DNA of 64,000 nt, from assembly GCA_020809425.1 (NCBI GenBank), contig JAGGDC010000003.1, positions 372,001-436,000 on the forward strand, read 5' to 3'. The position numbers and the translations under genes were made by a program. Positions 1 to 8,985 of the stretch are shown in pieces. Positions within the stretch are counted from its first letter, which is position 1. Each line of letters opens with the position of its first letter. The notes below the pieces were generated by a model. It was not told where the DNA came from and did no database searches. It saw nothing but the letters and a program-made list of their open reading frames with translations. The stretch comes from Candidatus Synoicihabitans palmerolidicus. GTDB taxonomy: Bacteria > Verrucomicrobiota > Verrucomicrobiia > Opitutales > Opitutaceae.

Positions 1-788
1 ATCCGGGAACTCGTCCTCTCCGGCAAGATCGGGACCATCGGCGGCTTCGTCTCGGCCCGCACCGGCAACCACTTTCCCGCCAAGCTCAAACTCGTCGACC
101 ACGGCGACGAAGGCAAAAAGAAGGTCGAGCTCGACTTCGGCCAAAAGGAAGCCCTCGAAGCCCTCGAACCCTTCTGGACCGATCCCAAAACCGGTGCCGA
201 ACTCTGCGAAGACGCCACCACCTTCGTCCTGCGCGAACGCGACGGCGATGAATGGAAACGCGCCTTCCGCGTTGGCCGTATCATGTGCCAAAAAGAGGTC
301 ACCCGAGAGCAGGCATTGCAAATGGTCACTCAAGGGAAAACCGACCTCATCACCGGGTTTATCTCCAAGCGCGGCCGGCCGTTCGACGCCTTCTTGCTCA
401 AAGCCGGCTACCGCGTTCGCTGGGAATTCCCTCCCCGCGAAGCCAAACCCGGTGCCAAAGGCAGCCCGCGCGCCAAGAAAACCTTCGATCCGGCCAAGGC
501 GACCCTCATTGGCCCAAGCGTGGTCCATGGCGAAGAAGCCCAGCTCCACTCGACCAAGGACGCTTTTGTCGTGACCAAACCCAGTGGGGCCGAAAACGAA
601 CCCCGCATCGTCTTCGAGCTCAAAAAAACTCTGTGAACGCGAAATCACGCAGCCCGAAATCGAAACCCTCTTGGAGGACGGCAAAAAAAACCGTCCTCGA
701 AGGTTTCGTCTCCAAACGCGGCAGCAAATTCAACGCCCACCTCGTCCTCTCCAAAGCCAAAGCCGATTTCGAATTCCCTCCTCGCTGA
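1..788 (+). CDS. topB: DNA topoisomerase (type IA, TopB-like), C-terminal part, frameshifted
   Basis: The reading frame is already open at base 1, so only the C-terminus of a type IA topoisomerase is present; the TOPRIM and active-site tyrosine regions lie outside the window. At least three copies of the topoisomerase C-terminal repeat are visible. The clearest read GKTDLITGFISKRGRPFDAF (about 331-393) and LEGFVSKRGSKFNAHLVLSK (about 693-756), each followed by an aromatic-rich WEFPPR or FEFPPR end. Such tandem repeats are typical of TopB-like enzymes of Bacteroidota and Verrucomicrobiota and are thought to help bind single-stranded DNA. The frame is lost twice, at an A7 run (622-628) and an A8 run (683-690); restoring each gives one continuous repeat region ending at 788. 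TopA with unusual C-terminal repeats is the alternative. Confidence 0.75.
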
Positions 789-996
789 GGAGCAAACCCA
801 ACTCGATCTCCGCCCCACCGAAATAACCCCTCCGCCATAGGGGCTCCCCTCGCCGCGGCCCCCCCTCCGCCGTACGGCCTCTCCTCGCGGGAGCCCGCGC
901 CGTGCCGTGCCTCTTCGCCCAAACGCCCACCACCGCTTTTTCCGCCCGAATGCTCCGGGCTTGAAACTTTTCCGTGGTCAATTCGTCTTACCCCCC

Positions 997-1920
997 ATGT
1001 CGCAACCCCGCCTAGCTGCCATTGCCATACTCGGCCTAACTGGTCTGGCTCTGCAACAATACCGCCGTGCAGAAGCGCTGACGGCCCAATTGGCGATGTC
1101 CCCTCTCGACCTCGGAGCCAACCTCAACCGCGGCGACCGACCCGATTTCGCCCCGGCCAAACTCGCCGACGCCCCTTCCGACGCCGTCGTCGACCTTCTC
1201 CCGGACGAGGACCTCGAGGACGACACCACCGCGCCCGAAACAGAACGTCGCCGTGGCGGGAATAACAACCGTCGCGACATAGCCGCTCGCATGGACGAAC
1301 TTATGAAATCCCCTGAATTCGCCAGCGCTTGCCAAACTCAACAACTCGCTCGACTCGATGGGCGTTACGCGGATTTGTTTGCCAAGCTTAACCTCCCGCC
1401 TGAGGCCCTCAATCAACTCAAAAACCTCCTCGCCGAAAAACAAACCGTGCCGCGGGACGTGTTCACCGCCGCCCGCGCCGAGGGCATGGGCCGTGAAGAT
1501 CGCGACGATATCCGCGCCCTGATTCAGGTTTCACCAGAGGAAATCGACGCCGAAATCCGCAACGCCATCGGCGCACAGGCCTTCAACGAACTCAGCACCT
1601 ACGAAGCGACTACGGCTCAACGCAATCTCGTGGAAAATCTCGAGACGCGGCTCAACTACACCGCCACCCCTTTGAACAGCGCGCAGGCGGATATGTTGGT
1701 TAACATTTTCTCCGAGACCTCGACCAACAACGGCGGTGGCGGATGCACCGTCGTGATCCCTGACGAAAGTATCGCCCGCGCCCAAGGCGTCCTGGCCCCG
1801 GATCAACTTCAAGCCCTCAACCGCACTCCAAACGGAGCAACAAGCCGCCCAGACCGTCATCAGGCCATGCGCAGCCAATTCAGGGGCAATCGCGGTCAGA
1901 ATCCGCCCGGCGGAGGATAA
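997..1920 (+). CDS. Hypothetical exported or membrane-anchored protein
   Basis: I do not recognise the family. The ATG at 997 is preferred over upstream starts because it begins a short hydrophobic segment (residues about 6-17, AAIAILGLTGLALQQY), consistent with an N-terminal anchor or signal. After it come an acidic, Asp/Glu-rich linker (about residues 60-80), an Arg/Asn-rich stretch RRRGGNNNRRD, and a mostly helical Ala/Leu/Glu-rich body. The C-terminus is Gly/Asn/Arg/Pro-rich and low in complexity, ending in PPGGG. A single cysteine lies beside a GGGG run. No catalytic motif is seen. It stands alone between the topoisomerase and the aldolase; a role in the envelope is only a guess. Confidence 0.5.
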   Translation: MSQPRLAAIAILGLTGLALQQYRRAEALTAQLAMSPLDLGANLNRGDRPDFAPAKLADAPSDAVVDLLPDEDLEDDTTAPETERRRGGNNNRRDIAARMDELMKSPEFASACQTQQLARLDGRYADLFAKLNLPPEALNQLKNLLAEKQTVPRDVFTAARAEGMGREDRDDIRALIQVSPEEIDAEIRNAIGAQAFNELSTYEATTAQRNLVENLETRLNYTATPLNSAQADMLVNIFSETSTNNGGGGCTVVIPDESIARAQGVLAPDQLQALNRTPNGATSRPDRHQAMRSQFRGNRGQNPPGGG

Positions 1921-2065
1921 ATCCACCGAACCACAGTCCACGCGCAGGCCGGCGCAAGAACTGCAGAGCAGTTCCCCTGCTACTGTGATAAAAAGCCCTT
2001 GCCGGTTGTTTCGACCAACCGATAACGTCCTTGTTCGGTCAACCGACTCCTTTCCCTGAAAACCC

Positions 2066-3010
2066 ATGATCGTAACCACCGCTCAGCTATTTAAGCACGC
2101 CTACGGCAAATACGCCGCTGGAGCATACAACATCAACAACGCCGAACAGGCGATGGGGCTCTTTAAGGGCGCTATCGACTCCAAGGCTCCCTTCATCATT
2201 CAGATCTCCAAGGGGGCGCGCAAATACACCGACAAGCGTATGCTTGAGGCCGTTATCCGCGCCGCGTCCGAGATTTTCCCCGAGGCCATCTTCGCCGTGC
2301 ACCTCGATCACGGTGACGAAGAAACCTGCTACGATTGCATCGACTCCGGTTTCTTCAGCTCGGTCATGATCGACGCTTCCCACGACCCGTTCGAGGAGAA
2401 TGTCGCCATCACCAAGCGAGTCGTCGATCGCGCCCACGCCAAGGGAATCTCCGTCGAAGCCGAGCTGGGAATGCTCGGTGGTGTCGAGGAAGACATCCAA
2501 GTCGACGAAGGTAACGCCTGTTTGACCGAGCCCGCCGAGGCCGAGGAATTCGTCAAACTCACCGGGTGTGACTCCCTCGCCTGCGCCATCGGCACCAGCC
2601 ACGGCATCTTCAAATTCAAAGGCCGCCAATCCTTGCACTTTGAAGTGCTCGATCAAATCCAGAGCCGCCTCCCGGATTTCCCGCTCGTCATGCACGGCTC
2701 CTCCTCGGTTCCTCAAGACGAAGTCGCCCGCATCAACGCCGCCGGCGGTAAAATCGCTGGCTCCGTGGGCGTCGACGTTAACGAGTATCTCCCCGCAGCC
2801 AAAAGAGGCGTCACCAAAATCAACATCGATACCGACGGCCGCCTCGTCTGGACCCGCGTTCATCGCGAGTTCTTCCAAGCCAACCCGGAGCAATTCGATT
2901 TCCGTCCCCCAGGGAAACTCTTCATTGCGGAGTACGCCAAGTTCGTCGCCAGCCGCAACGCGCTCCTCGGCTCCGCGGGCCAACTCGAAGATCTTCGCGC
3001 CTCCCTCTAA
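2066..3010 (+). CDS. fba: Class II fructose-bisphosphate aldolase
   Basis: Zinc-dependent aldolase that cleaves fructose 1,6-bisphosphate into glyceraldehyde 3-phosphate and dihydroxyacetone phosphate in glycolysis, and runs in reverse in gluconeogenesis; cytoplasmic. The 314-residue length fits the family. Visible motifs are HLDHGD (residues 79-84, with the catalytic Asp81 and zinc-binding His82), AELG (about 132-135), GTSHG (zinc His179), VMHGSSS (zinc His210) and the phosphate-binding KINIDTD (251-257). The ATG at 2066 gives the usual N-terminus ending in the AGAYNINN element. The gene is intact. Its closest relatives would be the shorter tagatose/fructose bisphosphate type, so some tagatose-bisphosphate activity cannot be excluded. 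Confidence 0.93.
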   Translation: MIVTTAQLFKHAYGKYAAGAYNINNAEQAMGLFKGAIDSKAPFIIQISKGARKYTDKRMLEAVIRAASEIFPEAIFAVHLDHGDEETCYDCIDSGFFSSVMIDASHDPFEENVAITKRVVDRAHAKGISVEAELGMLGGVEEDIQVDEGNACLTEPAEAEEFVKLTGCDSLACAIGTSHGIFKFKGRQSLHFEVLDQIQSRLPDFPLVMHGSSSVPQDEVARINAAGGKIAGSVGVDVNEYLPAAKRGVTKINIDTDGRLVWTRVHREFFQANPEQFDFRPPGKLFIAEYAKFVASRNALLGSAGQLEDLRASL

Positions 3011-3281
3011 GGTCGGCACCACCACGGTTCTTCCGTTAACCTTTCTGTCGGGTGGCGCGTTTTTTCATACCCTGAAAACGCCCTCCACCGCCCCTGCACC
3101 CCGCATCGTTCGCTCCCTCCTCCACTCGGAGCTCCGACCGAATTGATGAACAAAAACCTCGATTTGCGGTCGCGAAGAAAGACTTTCCTAAGTCTAATGT
3201 CGTTGGCCCGTAATCCTCTGCGGATGTCGCCGTCTCTTCCGTCATTCATTGTGTCGTTTCCCCGAGCCATTCTCGCCCTGC

Positions 3282-3417
3282 TAGTGTGCTGAAAGTTAAT
3301 GAACTATACTGAATGAAGGGATGCGGCGGTGCGGGCGCGTTGGATTTTATCCAGGATGGCGGAGCCTTCCGCCTTCCAAGTGTAGCGGGTGGGTTCGAGG
3401 TCGCGTGCGGCCATGTA
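3282..3417 (-). mobile_element. End fragment of the IS630-type element
   Basis: This 136-bp stretch matches the left end of the nearly full copy at 48624-49810 (only a few mismatches), including the terminal CTAGTGTGCTG and the codons for the transposase C-terminus ending in AASLHSV. It begins at a TA dinucleotide, the expected target of IS630 elements. The match stops at 3417 exactly where the next IS begins, so the rest was removed or displaced when that element inserted. Confidence 0.85.
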
Positions 3418-5231
3418 GAGCGTGTCCCACAAGCTCAAGAGGTTGGCGATGAGGAGGTAGCGTAAAAATAAAGAGGCTGAAACCGGGAAGATTTCCTGGT
3501 TTCGGCACAAAAACGGCGTGTATAATTTGGTGTGAACAATACTATCGAAGCCGTTGCCCTGAAAACCTGACTGCGTCCAGACCTGACTCCGGTCGGACCC
3601 AACAAAGATTACGCCGCGTTGCGCGATCAACTGGCGGGGCTCGACCAGTTGCTGGCCAACAGTCACTTGGAAGCGATGGCCGTGGACTTTGCCCGGGAAA
3701 ACTGGCGGGGCGACAACGTGGCCGGGTTGCCGCGACACCTGCAGTTCGCGCGCAAGGCGCGGTGGGGGCAGGTATTGCGCATGATGCTCGTAAACATCAG
3801 CTTGCGTAAACTTTCCCTGAGCATCGCCTCCAGCGATCTGTTGGTCGACTTTTGCGGAGCGCGCCGGATCGACGGCATCAAGGGGGTCTCCCAAAGAAAG
3901 CGTGCGGGAGCGTGCGTCCACATGCTTCACCGCCGGGCAGGTGCGCAGGATGAGCCAAGTCTTTATCGAGATGTGCGGTGAGGCGGACCGGGCGAGCGAA
4001 CTGGGACTGGCTGCGGTGCAGCCGATGGATACGTGCCTGGTGGACTCGACCTGCCTGCAGGCCAACATCCATTTTCCGGTCGACTGGGTGCTCTTTCGCG
4101 ACGTGAGCCGCACCCCCTCAAGGCGGTGAAACTGATCCGTGCAGCGGGGTTGCTGGGTCGGATGCCGAACGAGCCGCCAGTCTTTGCCAAGCAGATGAAT
4201 CGGTGGTGCATCGCGATGACCCACAGCCGACGGTGCCGCGATGCGAAGCGGGCCCGCAAGGGCGTGCTCCGCCAGATGAAACGCCTGCTGCGCACCATCG
4301 GCGAACACGCCCGCCGCCGCCGCGACCACCTCGCCGCCGACTACGCCCGAACCCGCTTCAGTGAGCGCCAGGCCACCCACCAGCATCATTGCGCGCATCG
4401 ACGCCATGCTCGAACAACTGCCGGCCGCGATCAACCAGGCCCACGAACGCATCATCGGCGCGCGACCAGTGCCCAACGCCGAGAAGATCCTCAGCGTCTA
4501 CGAACCCGACGTGCAGACCGTGGTCCGGGGCAAGGCGTCCGGCGAGGTCGAGTTTGGCAACACCCTCATGATCAGTGAGAACGTGACGGGGTTGATCACC
4601 GATTGGCAGTGGTATCAGGGAATGACTCCTGCCGAATGGCGTAAGTTCGACCAGAGCCTCGAGCGCCAGAATCAGTTCGACCTGAGCACCCCGATCAAAG
4701 CGGCGAGCACCGACCGAGGCTTCTCGACCAAACGGCTGTGCGAACGCTTGGCCGAAGCCGACATTTATGACGCCACTTGCCTCCCGCGATCCGCAGCAAT
4801 TGCAACGGCGCATGTAGGAGCCGCAGTTCGTGGCGCTCCAACATCGCCGGGCGTCGACGGAGGCCCGCATCGCCATCATCAAGCAACACCAAGGCACGCG
4901 ATTGCGTGCCAGAGGCTTCACGAATCGCTACCTGGCGGTAGCCTGGAGCATCCTCGGTCACAACCTGTGGCTCATCGCCCGACTGCTGGCCGACCAACCA
5001 CCGCAGGCCCAAGCCGCCTAAAACCACCACGCCTACTCTAACGATGAACAATAAACCGGCTGCCGGAGGTTCCTTCCTGGAAACGATCCAGGCACTGCTG
5101 CTGCGACACTGCAATTTAACCATTAAATTGCATCTGCGCGCGCCTACATCCGCCATTGGTAGCAGGAAATCCGTTCAAAAATCGGCTTTCCTGCCCCCCT
5201 TCCAAAATCAAGGTAAATGGGACACGCTCTA
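3416..5231 (+). mobile_element. Second IS (TA-flanked, GAGCGTGTCCC inverted repeats)
   Basis: The element starts with GAGCGTGTCCCA at 3418 and ends with TGGGACACGCTC at 5229, perfect inverted repeats of 12 bp, each flanked by TA. It carries one degraded DDE transposase. Its right end (about 5160-5229) is itself a hairpin with arms GCAGGAAA and TTTCCTGC, and is nearly identical to the arms of the MITE at 12124-12229. It has inserted into the IS630-type fragment on its left and the nuclease/P-loop gene on its right. Confidence 0.8.
3590..5021 (+). pseudogene. DDE transposase, multiply frameshifted
   Basis: A transposase can be read only by changing frame several times (near 3900, 4110, 4370 and 4780). 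The recovered pieces include LRDQLAGLDQLLANSHLEAM, a catalytic-type aspartate in PMDTCLVDSTCLQANIHFP, the second-aspartate region KILSVYEPDVQTVVRGKA followed by EFGNTLMISE, and a C-terminal RRASTEARIAIIKQ block carrying the likely catalytic Glu. This architecture fits IS1182/ISNCY/IS5-related DDE enzymes; the exact family is uncertain. The breaks are too many for homopolymer errors alone, so the copy is probably inactive. Start and stop are approximate. Confidence 0.7.
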
Positions 5232-6346
5232 TTTAGATTCTCAAAGGAAGAAATGAAAGCCCCGCGCTTGGCGTGTTTCTCCGCCGTCGTTCGAAGGTAG
5301 TCGGTGAGAAGATACTGCGTTCGCGAGGACGCATTCTCCGTTGTCGCCCCGTCGGTGAAGAAGGCCGCAGCAGCGGCCACTGCGTCTTCGGAGGGTTCCA
5401 TGCTGTCCAACTCTGTCGTCAGGGAGCCGAGCCAAACTTGTGACGGTGTGAGAGGCCGTGAGAGTCGATACCTCAATCCCAATCAGGCTGGAAAAAATCA
5501 CTATGAAAAGCTGCCGAACCGAGAAACAAATCGATAGGTGGATCGCACAGACTGTTTTTTCTCCCCGGCTTTGTCCAGCGCCGCGCTGATCAACAAGGAT
5601 TTGCCATAGCCTGCGGCCCCTTCGACGACAACCACCCCTTGAGTTTGACGGCTCAGGAGATGCCCTAGTTGTTGCAAAAATTCCCTCCGGCGTGCACCGT
5701 AGATTTTTGCCGCGATTGGATCGCGGTCGAAAAACCGTTTCGAAGGTGATGTCTAAGCAGCCAATTCTCTCGTCCGTTTGCCGGTTGACCTTGGCTGCAG
5801 ACACGGTGGTGGAGGAGTCAGATCGAAGTTCCGTCGAATACTTCGGATGCTGCTTCGGTTCCGCGCAACTGGATACAAGCCAATCGACAAATGAGCGGCG
5901 TACCTTCTTTTTAGTTTTACCATCCGTGACCGAACCCAAGCGACCACGGCTTCACCGTCGACGAGTTGAATCTTCATACGTGTGGTCCGGGTAAACTGAT
6001 GCGCCTCCTCGATGGCTTGCGGTGAATAACGTTGATTACAAACGATCACCAGAATGTCCGCATCTCGATTGTAGGCGACGATGAGCGAGGTGGCGAAAGA
6101 TCTTAATTCCAGACTCTGAGTTTTCGACCGTAGCTTGGCTTCCAACAGGATATTCAGATCCAAGCCGAACTTATCGGGATCTGAAAGGGTGCAACGCACG
6201 ACACCGTCGAATCCGCCATCTTGAGCAGGAGGCGTCAGCAACACGAGCGAGGGCTCGATCTTAAACTGACTGTGGACGAGTTGGAGGCTTAGTTCCTCGA
6301 ACTGACGACAGAAAACGCCCGCATTTTGATCACTCGCGCAGGACAT
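5232..6346 (-). pseudogene. Mrr-like nuclease fused to P-loop (STAND-like) NTPase, truncated
   Basis: From the ATG at 6346 the protein begins MSCASDQNAGVFCRQFEELS. About 30 residues later comes LTPPAQDGGFDGVV, then ILLEAKLRS. The pattern D-(10-20)-ExK after a QDGGxDG loop is that of Mrr/PD-(D/E)XK restriction endonuclease domains. After two frame changes (around 5960 and 5760) the sequence continues FFDRDPIAAKIYGARR and then VVVVEGAAGYGKSLLISAAL, a Walker A motif (GxxGxGKS), as in STAND/NACHT-type NTPases. A last open segment (about 5250-5480) reads AEKHAKRGAFISSFE and then runs into the IS at 5231, so the C-terminal part is lost. Nuclease-STAND fusions are known in anti-phage proteins of the Avs type (Avs4 has an Mrr-like effector); assignment to that group is inference. 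It is almost certainly non-functional here. Confidence 0.6.
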
Positions 6347-6854
6347 GGATAATGTTCAGTTATCAGGCGGATTAGTCGCTAGGCAACCGAAACCGACGGT
6401 ATCGAGTCAGCTCAGCGGGATGTTCGAGGCTATGGGAGGGGTGATGGTCGATGAAGATGGGTAGCTTCCCGAAACCGCGGGTGGCTACCGGTTGCTTCCT
6501 GAAACGCGGTGGTAAGCGTAATCTTTCAACTTTTGCGATTTGCTCAGTTGCGACAATCGCGGGAGATTTCGTTTTCTGGAGGTTGGGCCAAGGTGTGTCG
6601 AAATCGACCGTGACGAGGTCGCGGGACTACACTTGCCGCCTTTGATTCTTTAAGGCCGTTCAGGGGCGGTTGGTTATTTGCGGCAAATGTACGAAGTTTG
6701 CAGTGACGGGTCCGAAAGGGGCGACGTTTGCGCTCACTAGTTGAGCGCAGTCATCGGAGTGCGTAATAGCCCGCCGTCGCGCATCGCGCTATGGCGGCGG
6801 GTAGCCTTCGCTAAGGCTCCCACTGGCAGAGCCAGCCGAAGCCTTGGCGAAGGC
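6347..6854. other. Intergenic region with REP-like hairpins, no convincing gene
   Basis: No credible coding sequence is seen. The stretch holds a near-direct repeat of GCTTCCYGAAACCGCGG around 6465-6510, a hairpin with CCCGCCG/CGGCGGG arms (about 6770-6800), and a second, larger imperfect hairpin with AGCCTTCGCTAAGGCT and AGCCTTGGCGAAGGCT arms (about 6808-6854). The last one abuts the 3' end of the tmRNA and may act in transcript end formation. Confidence 0.45.
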
Positions 6855-7212
6855 TGGTGGAGGTGGCGGGAATTGAACCCGCGTCCCTCTGACTTTCTCG
6901 CAACGCATCTACCAGTATAGGTTCAATTTAATCTCGCTCACGTCAGGCATCGAACCCAGCCACAACGCTCGCCAACCCCCGGGTCGAAGATACGGCGTAA
7001 ACTCCGCGGGTCGCAGAATACGCTATGCCTGAAGTCGGCGATCACATCAGCTATCAGGTGTCACTGGGCAATCGTCGCTGAGTTAATTAAGCAGCGAGGG
7101 GCATTGCTTCGTAGGTGCCATTTATCTTTTGGTGAAGGAGTTTTTACGAGCGACCTTCATACTCGACCGGCAGCGAGACAATCCAACCAGAGGTCGAATC
7201 CAGAACACCCCC
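6855..7212 (-). ncRNA. ssrA: Transfer-messenger RNA (tmRNA)
   Basis: Read on the minus strand, the 5' end GGGGGTGTTCTGGATTCGAC is the canonical tmRNA start, and the 3' end GGTTCAATTCCCGCCACCTC followed by CACCA is the canonical tRNA-like T arm and acceptor with encoded CCA. GGGGGUG pairs with CACCUCC to form the acceptor stem. The tag reading frame ends in TYEAMPLAA with its stop TAA at 7087-7089 followed by a second in-phase-looking AATTAA context; the PLAA-type end resembles the usual LAA degradation signal. The preceding in-frame stop limits the tag to at most about 16 codons; the exact resume codon is not certain. The RNA rescues stalled ribosomes with SmpB. Length 358 nt is normal. Confidence 0.95.
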
Positions 7213-7261
7213 GTAGCCATCGCCGAAACGGTCTTCACAGAACGCTTCATCGAACCGGGTG

Positions 7262-7287
7262 TTTGATTAAGATCTCGCTTAATCAAA
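7262..7287. promoter_or_regulatory. Perfect 10-bp palindrome upstream of tmRNA
   Basis: TTTGATTAAG and CTTAATCAAA form a perfect inverted repeat with a 6-nt spacer, about 50 nt upstream of the tmRNA 5' end. It lacks a T tract on either side, which argues against a terminator. The AT-rich arms resemble an operator for a dimeric regulator, or part of the ssrA promoter region. The binding partner is unknown. Confidence 0.45.
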
Positions 7288-7457
7288 GAACGGATAAGTC
7301 AGTTTGCCCAGTGAATGAGGGAAAGCAAGCGCCGGTTGAGCGCATGATTGTAAGGACCAAATTTCGGCCCGAAGGGGGGATTCCACAAAGGTGTTTTGTT
7401 TCCACGGATGGGATAAACCACTGGTCGATTGTCATTTTGGGGTGTAGGTTCAGAAAT

Positions 7458-7586
7458 ATGTCAGAGCAGGAACCCATTATTGATTTCGAACCCAAGACCC
7501 CCTTTTCGTGGAGGATCGTGGTGGGATTTGTGGGGGCTTGGATTGTCGCTCTAGTCATGGCTCTGATGCTGAAAAGCGCGATGTGA
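7458..7586 (+). CDS. Small membrane protein (42 aa), 3' end abuts IS3 element
   Basis: A short reading frame starting ATG at 7458 encodes an acidic head (MSEQEPIIDFEPKTPFSW) and one clear membrane segment (about residues 20-38, VVGFVGAWIVALVMALML) with a short positive tail. The design is that of a single-pass small membrane protein with the N-terminus inside or outside undetermined. The stop codon TGA (7584-7586) is the first three bases of the inverted repeat of the inserted IS3 element, so the original protein may have been longer. No family is recognised. The ribosome site is weak, which lowers confidence. Confidence 0.4.
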   Translation: MSEQEPIIDFEPKTPFSWRIVVGFVGAWIVALVMALMLKSAM

Positions 7587-7640
7587 GGTGGACCCATGAA
7601 GTTGGACAGGAGGGATGATCAAATCCCAAAGGAGTCCAAT

Positions 7641-7955
7641 ATGTCGAAGCAACGACGTGCCTTCAGTGCCGAGTTCACAGCGAAAGTATGGCTCGAAGCC
7701 CTCACGGGAATCGAGCCGATCCACGTAATCGCGCAGCGTCACAAGGGGCATCCGGTGCAAGTGAGTCAGTAGAAGAAGGAGGTGTCCGAGCGGTTGCCGG
7801 AGGTCTTCGCGAAGCCCTCGGCGCAGGTGCGCGACGAGATCGAGCGGAATCGCAAAGAGAAGGACTTGTATGCGCGGATCTGGCAGCTGCAGATGGAGCT
7901 CGAGTGGCTCAAAAAAAGTTGGCGCATTTGGGGAGTAAGGAGCACCGCAGCATGA
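7641..7955 (+). pseudogene. IS3 OrfA (helix-turn-helix), in-frame stop
   Basis: Starts at ATG 7641 after an AGGAG site and reads MSKQRRAFSAEFTAKVWLEA, the usual start of IS3 OrfA DNA-binding proteins. A TAG at 7770-7772 replaces the codon expected to be Trp (VSQ-stop-KKE, where relatives have W). Past it, the frame continues through a Leu/Lys-rich coiled segment and ends at TGA 7953-7955, overlapping the orfB ATG by ATGA. Confidence 0.75.
7911..7918 (+). other. Probable programmed -1 frameshift site (A7G) in IS3
   Basis: AAAAAAAG lies in the orfA/orfB overlap. IS3 elements commonly make the OrfAB transposase by -1 slippage at A6G/A7. Shifting here joins orfA (ELEWLKK) to the orfB frame (KLAHLGSKEHRS) without a break. 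Confidence 0.55.
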
Positions 7956-8772
7956 TCGAAACCGAGCATCCGAAGCTGAGTGTGGCTCGGCAGTGCGAAC
8001 TGTTGGAGCTGCCACGCTCAACCTACTACCACCACCCGAAGGAAGCGGACCTGGCGTTGATGAAACAGATCGACGAGATCTACCTCGAGTCACCGTTCTT
8101 TGGTAGCCGCCAAATGACCCGTTGGTTGCAACGCGAAGGACACGTGGTGAACCGTAAACGGGTGCGACGATTGATGCGATTTTAAGGGGACTCACGGCGA
8201 TCTATCAAAAACCGAGTCTGTCGAAGAAAGCGGCCTCTCATCAGATCTATCCGTATCTGCTGCGAACGCGGAAGGTTGAAAGGTCGAATCAAGTGTGGGC
8301 AACAGATATCACCTACATCCCGGTGTGCGGTGGCTTCGTTTACCTGTGTGCGGTGATCGACTGGTACTCGCGGATAGTGCTCGCATGGGAACTGTCCAAC
8401 ACGCTCGATGCGTCGTTTTGCGTGCGAGCGGTGCAGCGCGCGATGGCGATGTACGGCAAGCCGGAGATCTTCAACACCGACCAAGGCTGCCAGTTTACCA
8501 GCGCCGAGTTCACCCAGCCATTGTTGGCCGCCGGCGTGCGACTGTCGATGGACGGCAAAGGACGGTGCTTGGACAATGTCTTGGTCGAACGCCTGTGGCG
8601 CAGCGTCAAATACGAGGAAGTCTATCTGAAACGCTATGAGACGATGGTCGAGGCCCATGCCAACTTGGAGACCTACTTGCTGTTCTACAACGACCGACGA
8701 CCGCACTCCGCCCACGGCCGCCAAACACCATCCGAGGTCTACCACGCACAACTCGCCCAAGCCGCCGCCTGA
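7952..8772 (+). pseudogene. IS3 OrfB transposase (DDE), one frameshift
   Basis: The integrase-type transposase reads MIETEHPKLSVARQCELLEL with the HTH_21 segment SPFFGSRQMTRWLQREGH, then stops early at 8183-8185 (RLMRF-stop). A one-base change restores GLTAIYQKP and the rve catalytic core: WATDITYIPV (first Asp), IFNTDQGCQFTS (second Asp) and DNVLVERLWRSVKYEEVY (catalytic Glu). The C-terminus NDRRPHSAHGRQTPSEVY is typical. The family is IS3, IS150/IS51-like. Confidence 0.85.
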
Positions 8773-8985
8773 CGGCGGCTATCCGAGCGGGGAGGAAGCC
8801 GCGCTTCCTCCCCTGCACCCCTCCATTATCTTTTATGCTTGGTCAGAAAACCCAGAAACCTATAATTATAAATCCGCCCGCCCTGTCCAACCGACGGGGC
8901 CCACCTCAGTTGTTCGTGATTTAGGTGGGGGTCTGCACGCTGATATTTCTCAAGAATCGCAAGTAACCCGTTAATTCGACCTGTT

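Larger units (their letters stand above)
7584..8907 (+). mobile_element. IS3-family insertion sequence
   Basis: The termini TGAGGTGGACCC (7584 onward) and its partner ending in GGGCCCACCTCA (8907) form an imperfect inverted repeat that extends through TTGGACAG. Between them lie overlapping orfA and orfB of IS3 type. No clear target duplication is visible (GATG on the left, GTTG on the right). The copy carries an in-frame stop in orfA and a frame break in orfB, so it is probably not autonomous unless these are sequence errors. Confidence 0.85.

Noticed and set aside
2087-3025. 312-codon minus-strand frame opposite the aldolase
   Set aside because: Mirror of a GC-rich gene; no motif, and the plus-strand aldolase is certain.
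3007-3270. Minus-strand frame of 87 codons after the aldolase
   Set aside because: No start signal or family; arginine-rich, low-information composition typical of chance frames in GC-rich DNA.
3304-4476. Long 390-codon minus-strand frame across the second IS
   Set aside because: Only its last about 40 codons match a real protein (the IS630 transposase C-terminus); the rest is antisense to the DDE transposase.
6451-6645. 64-codon frame in the region before tmRNA
   Set aside because: Built from a short internal repeat, no ribosome site, no protein features.
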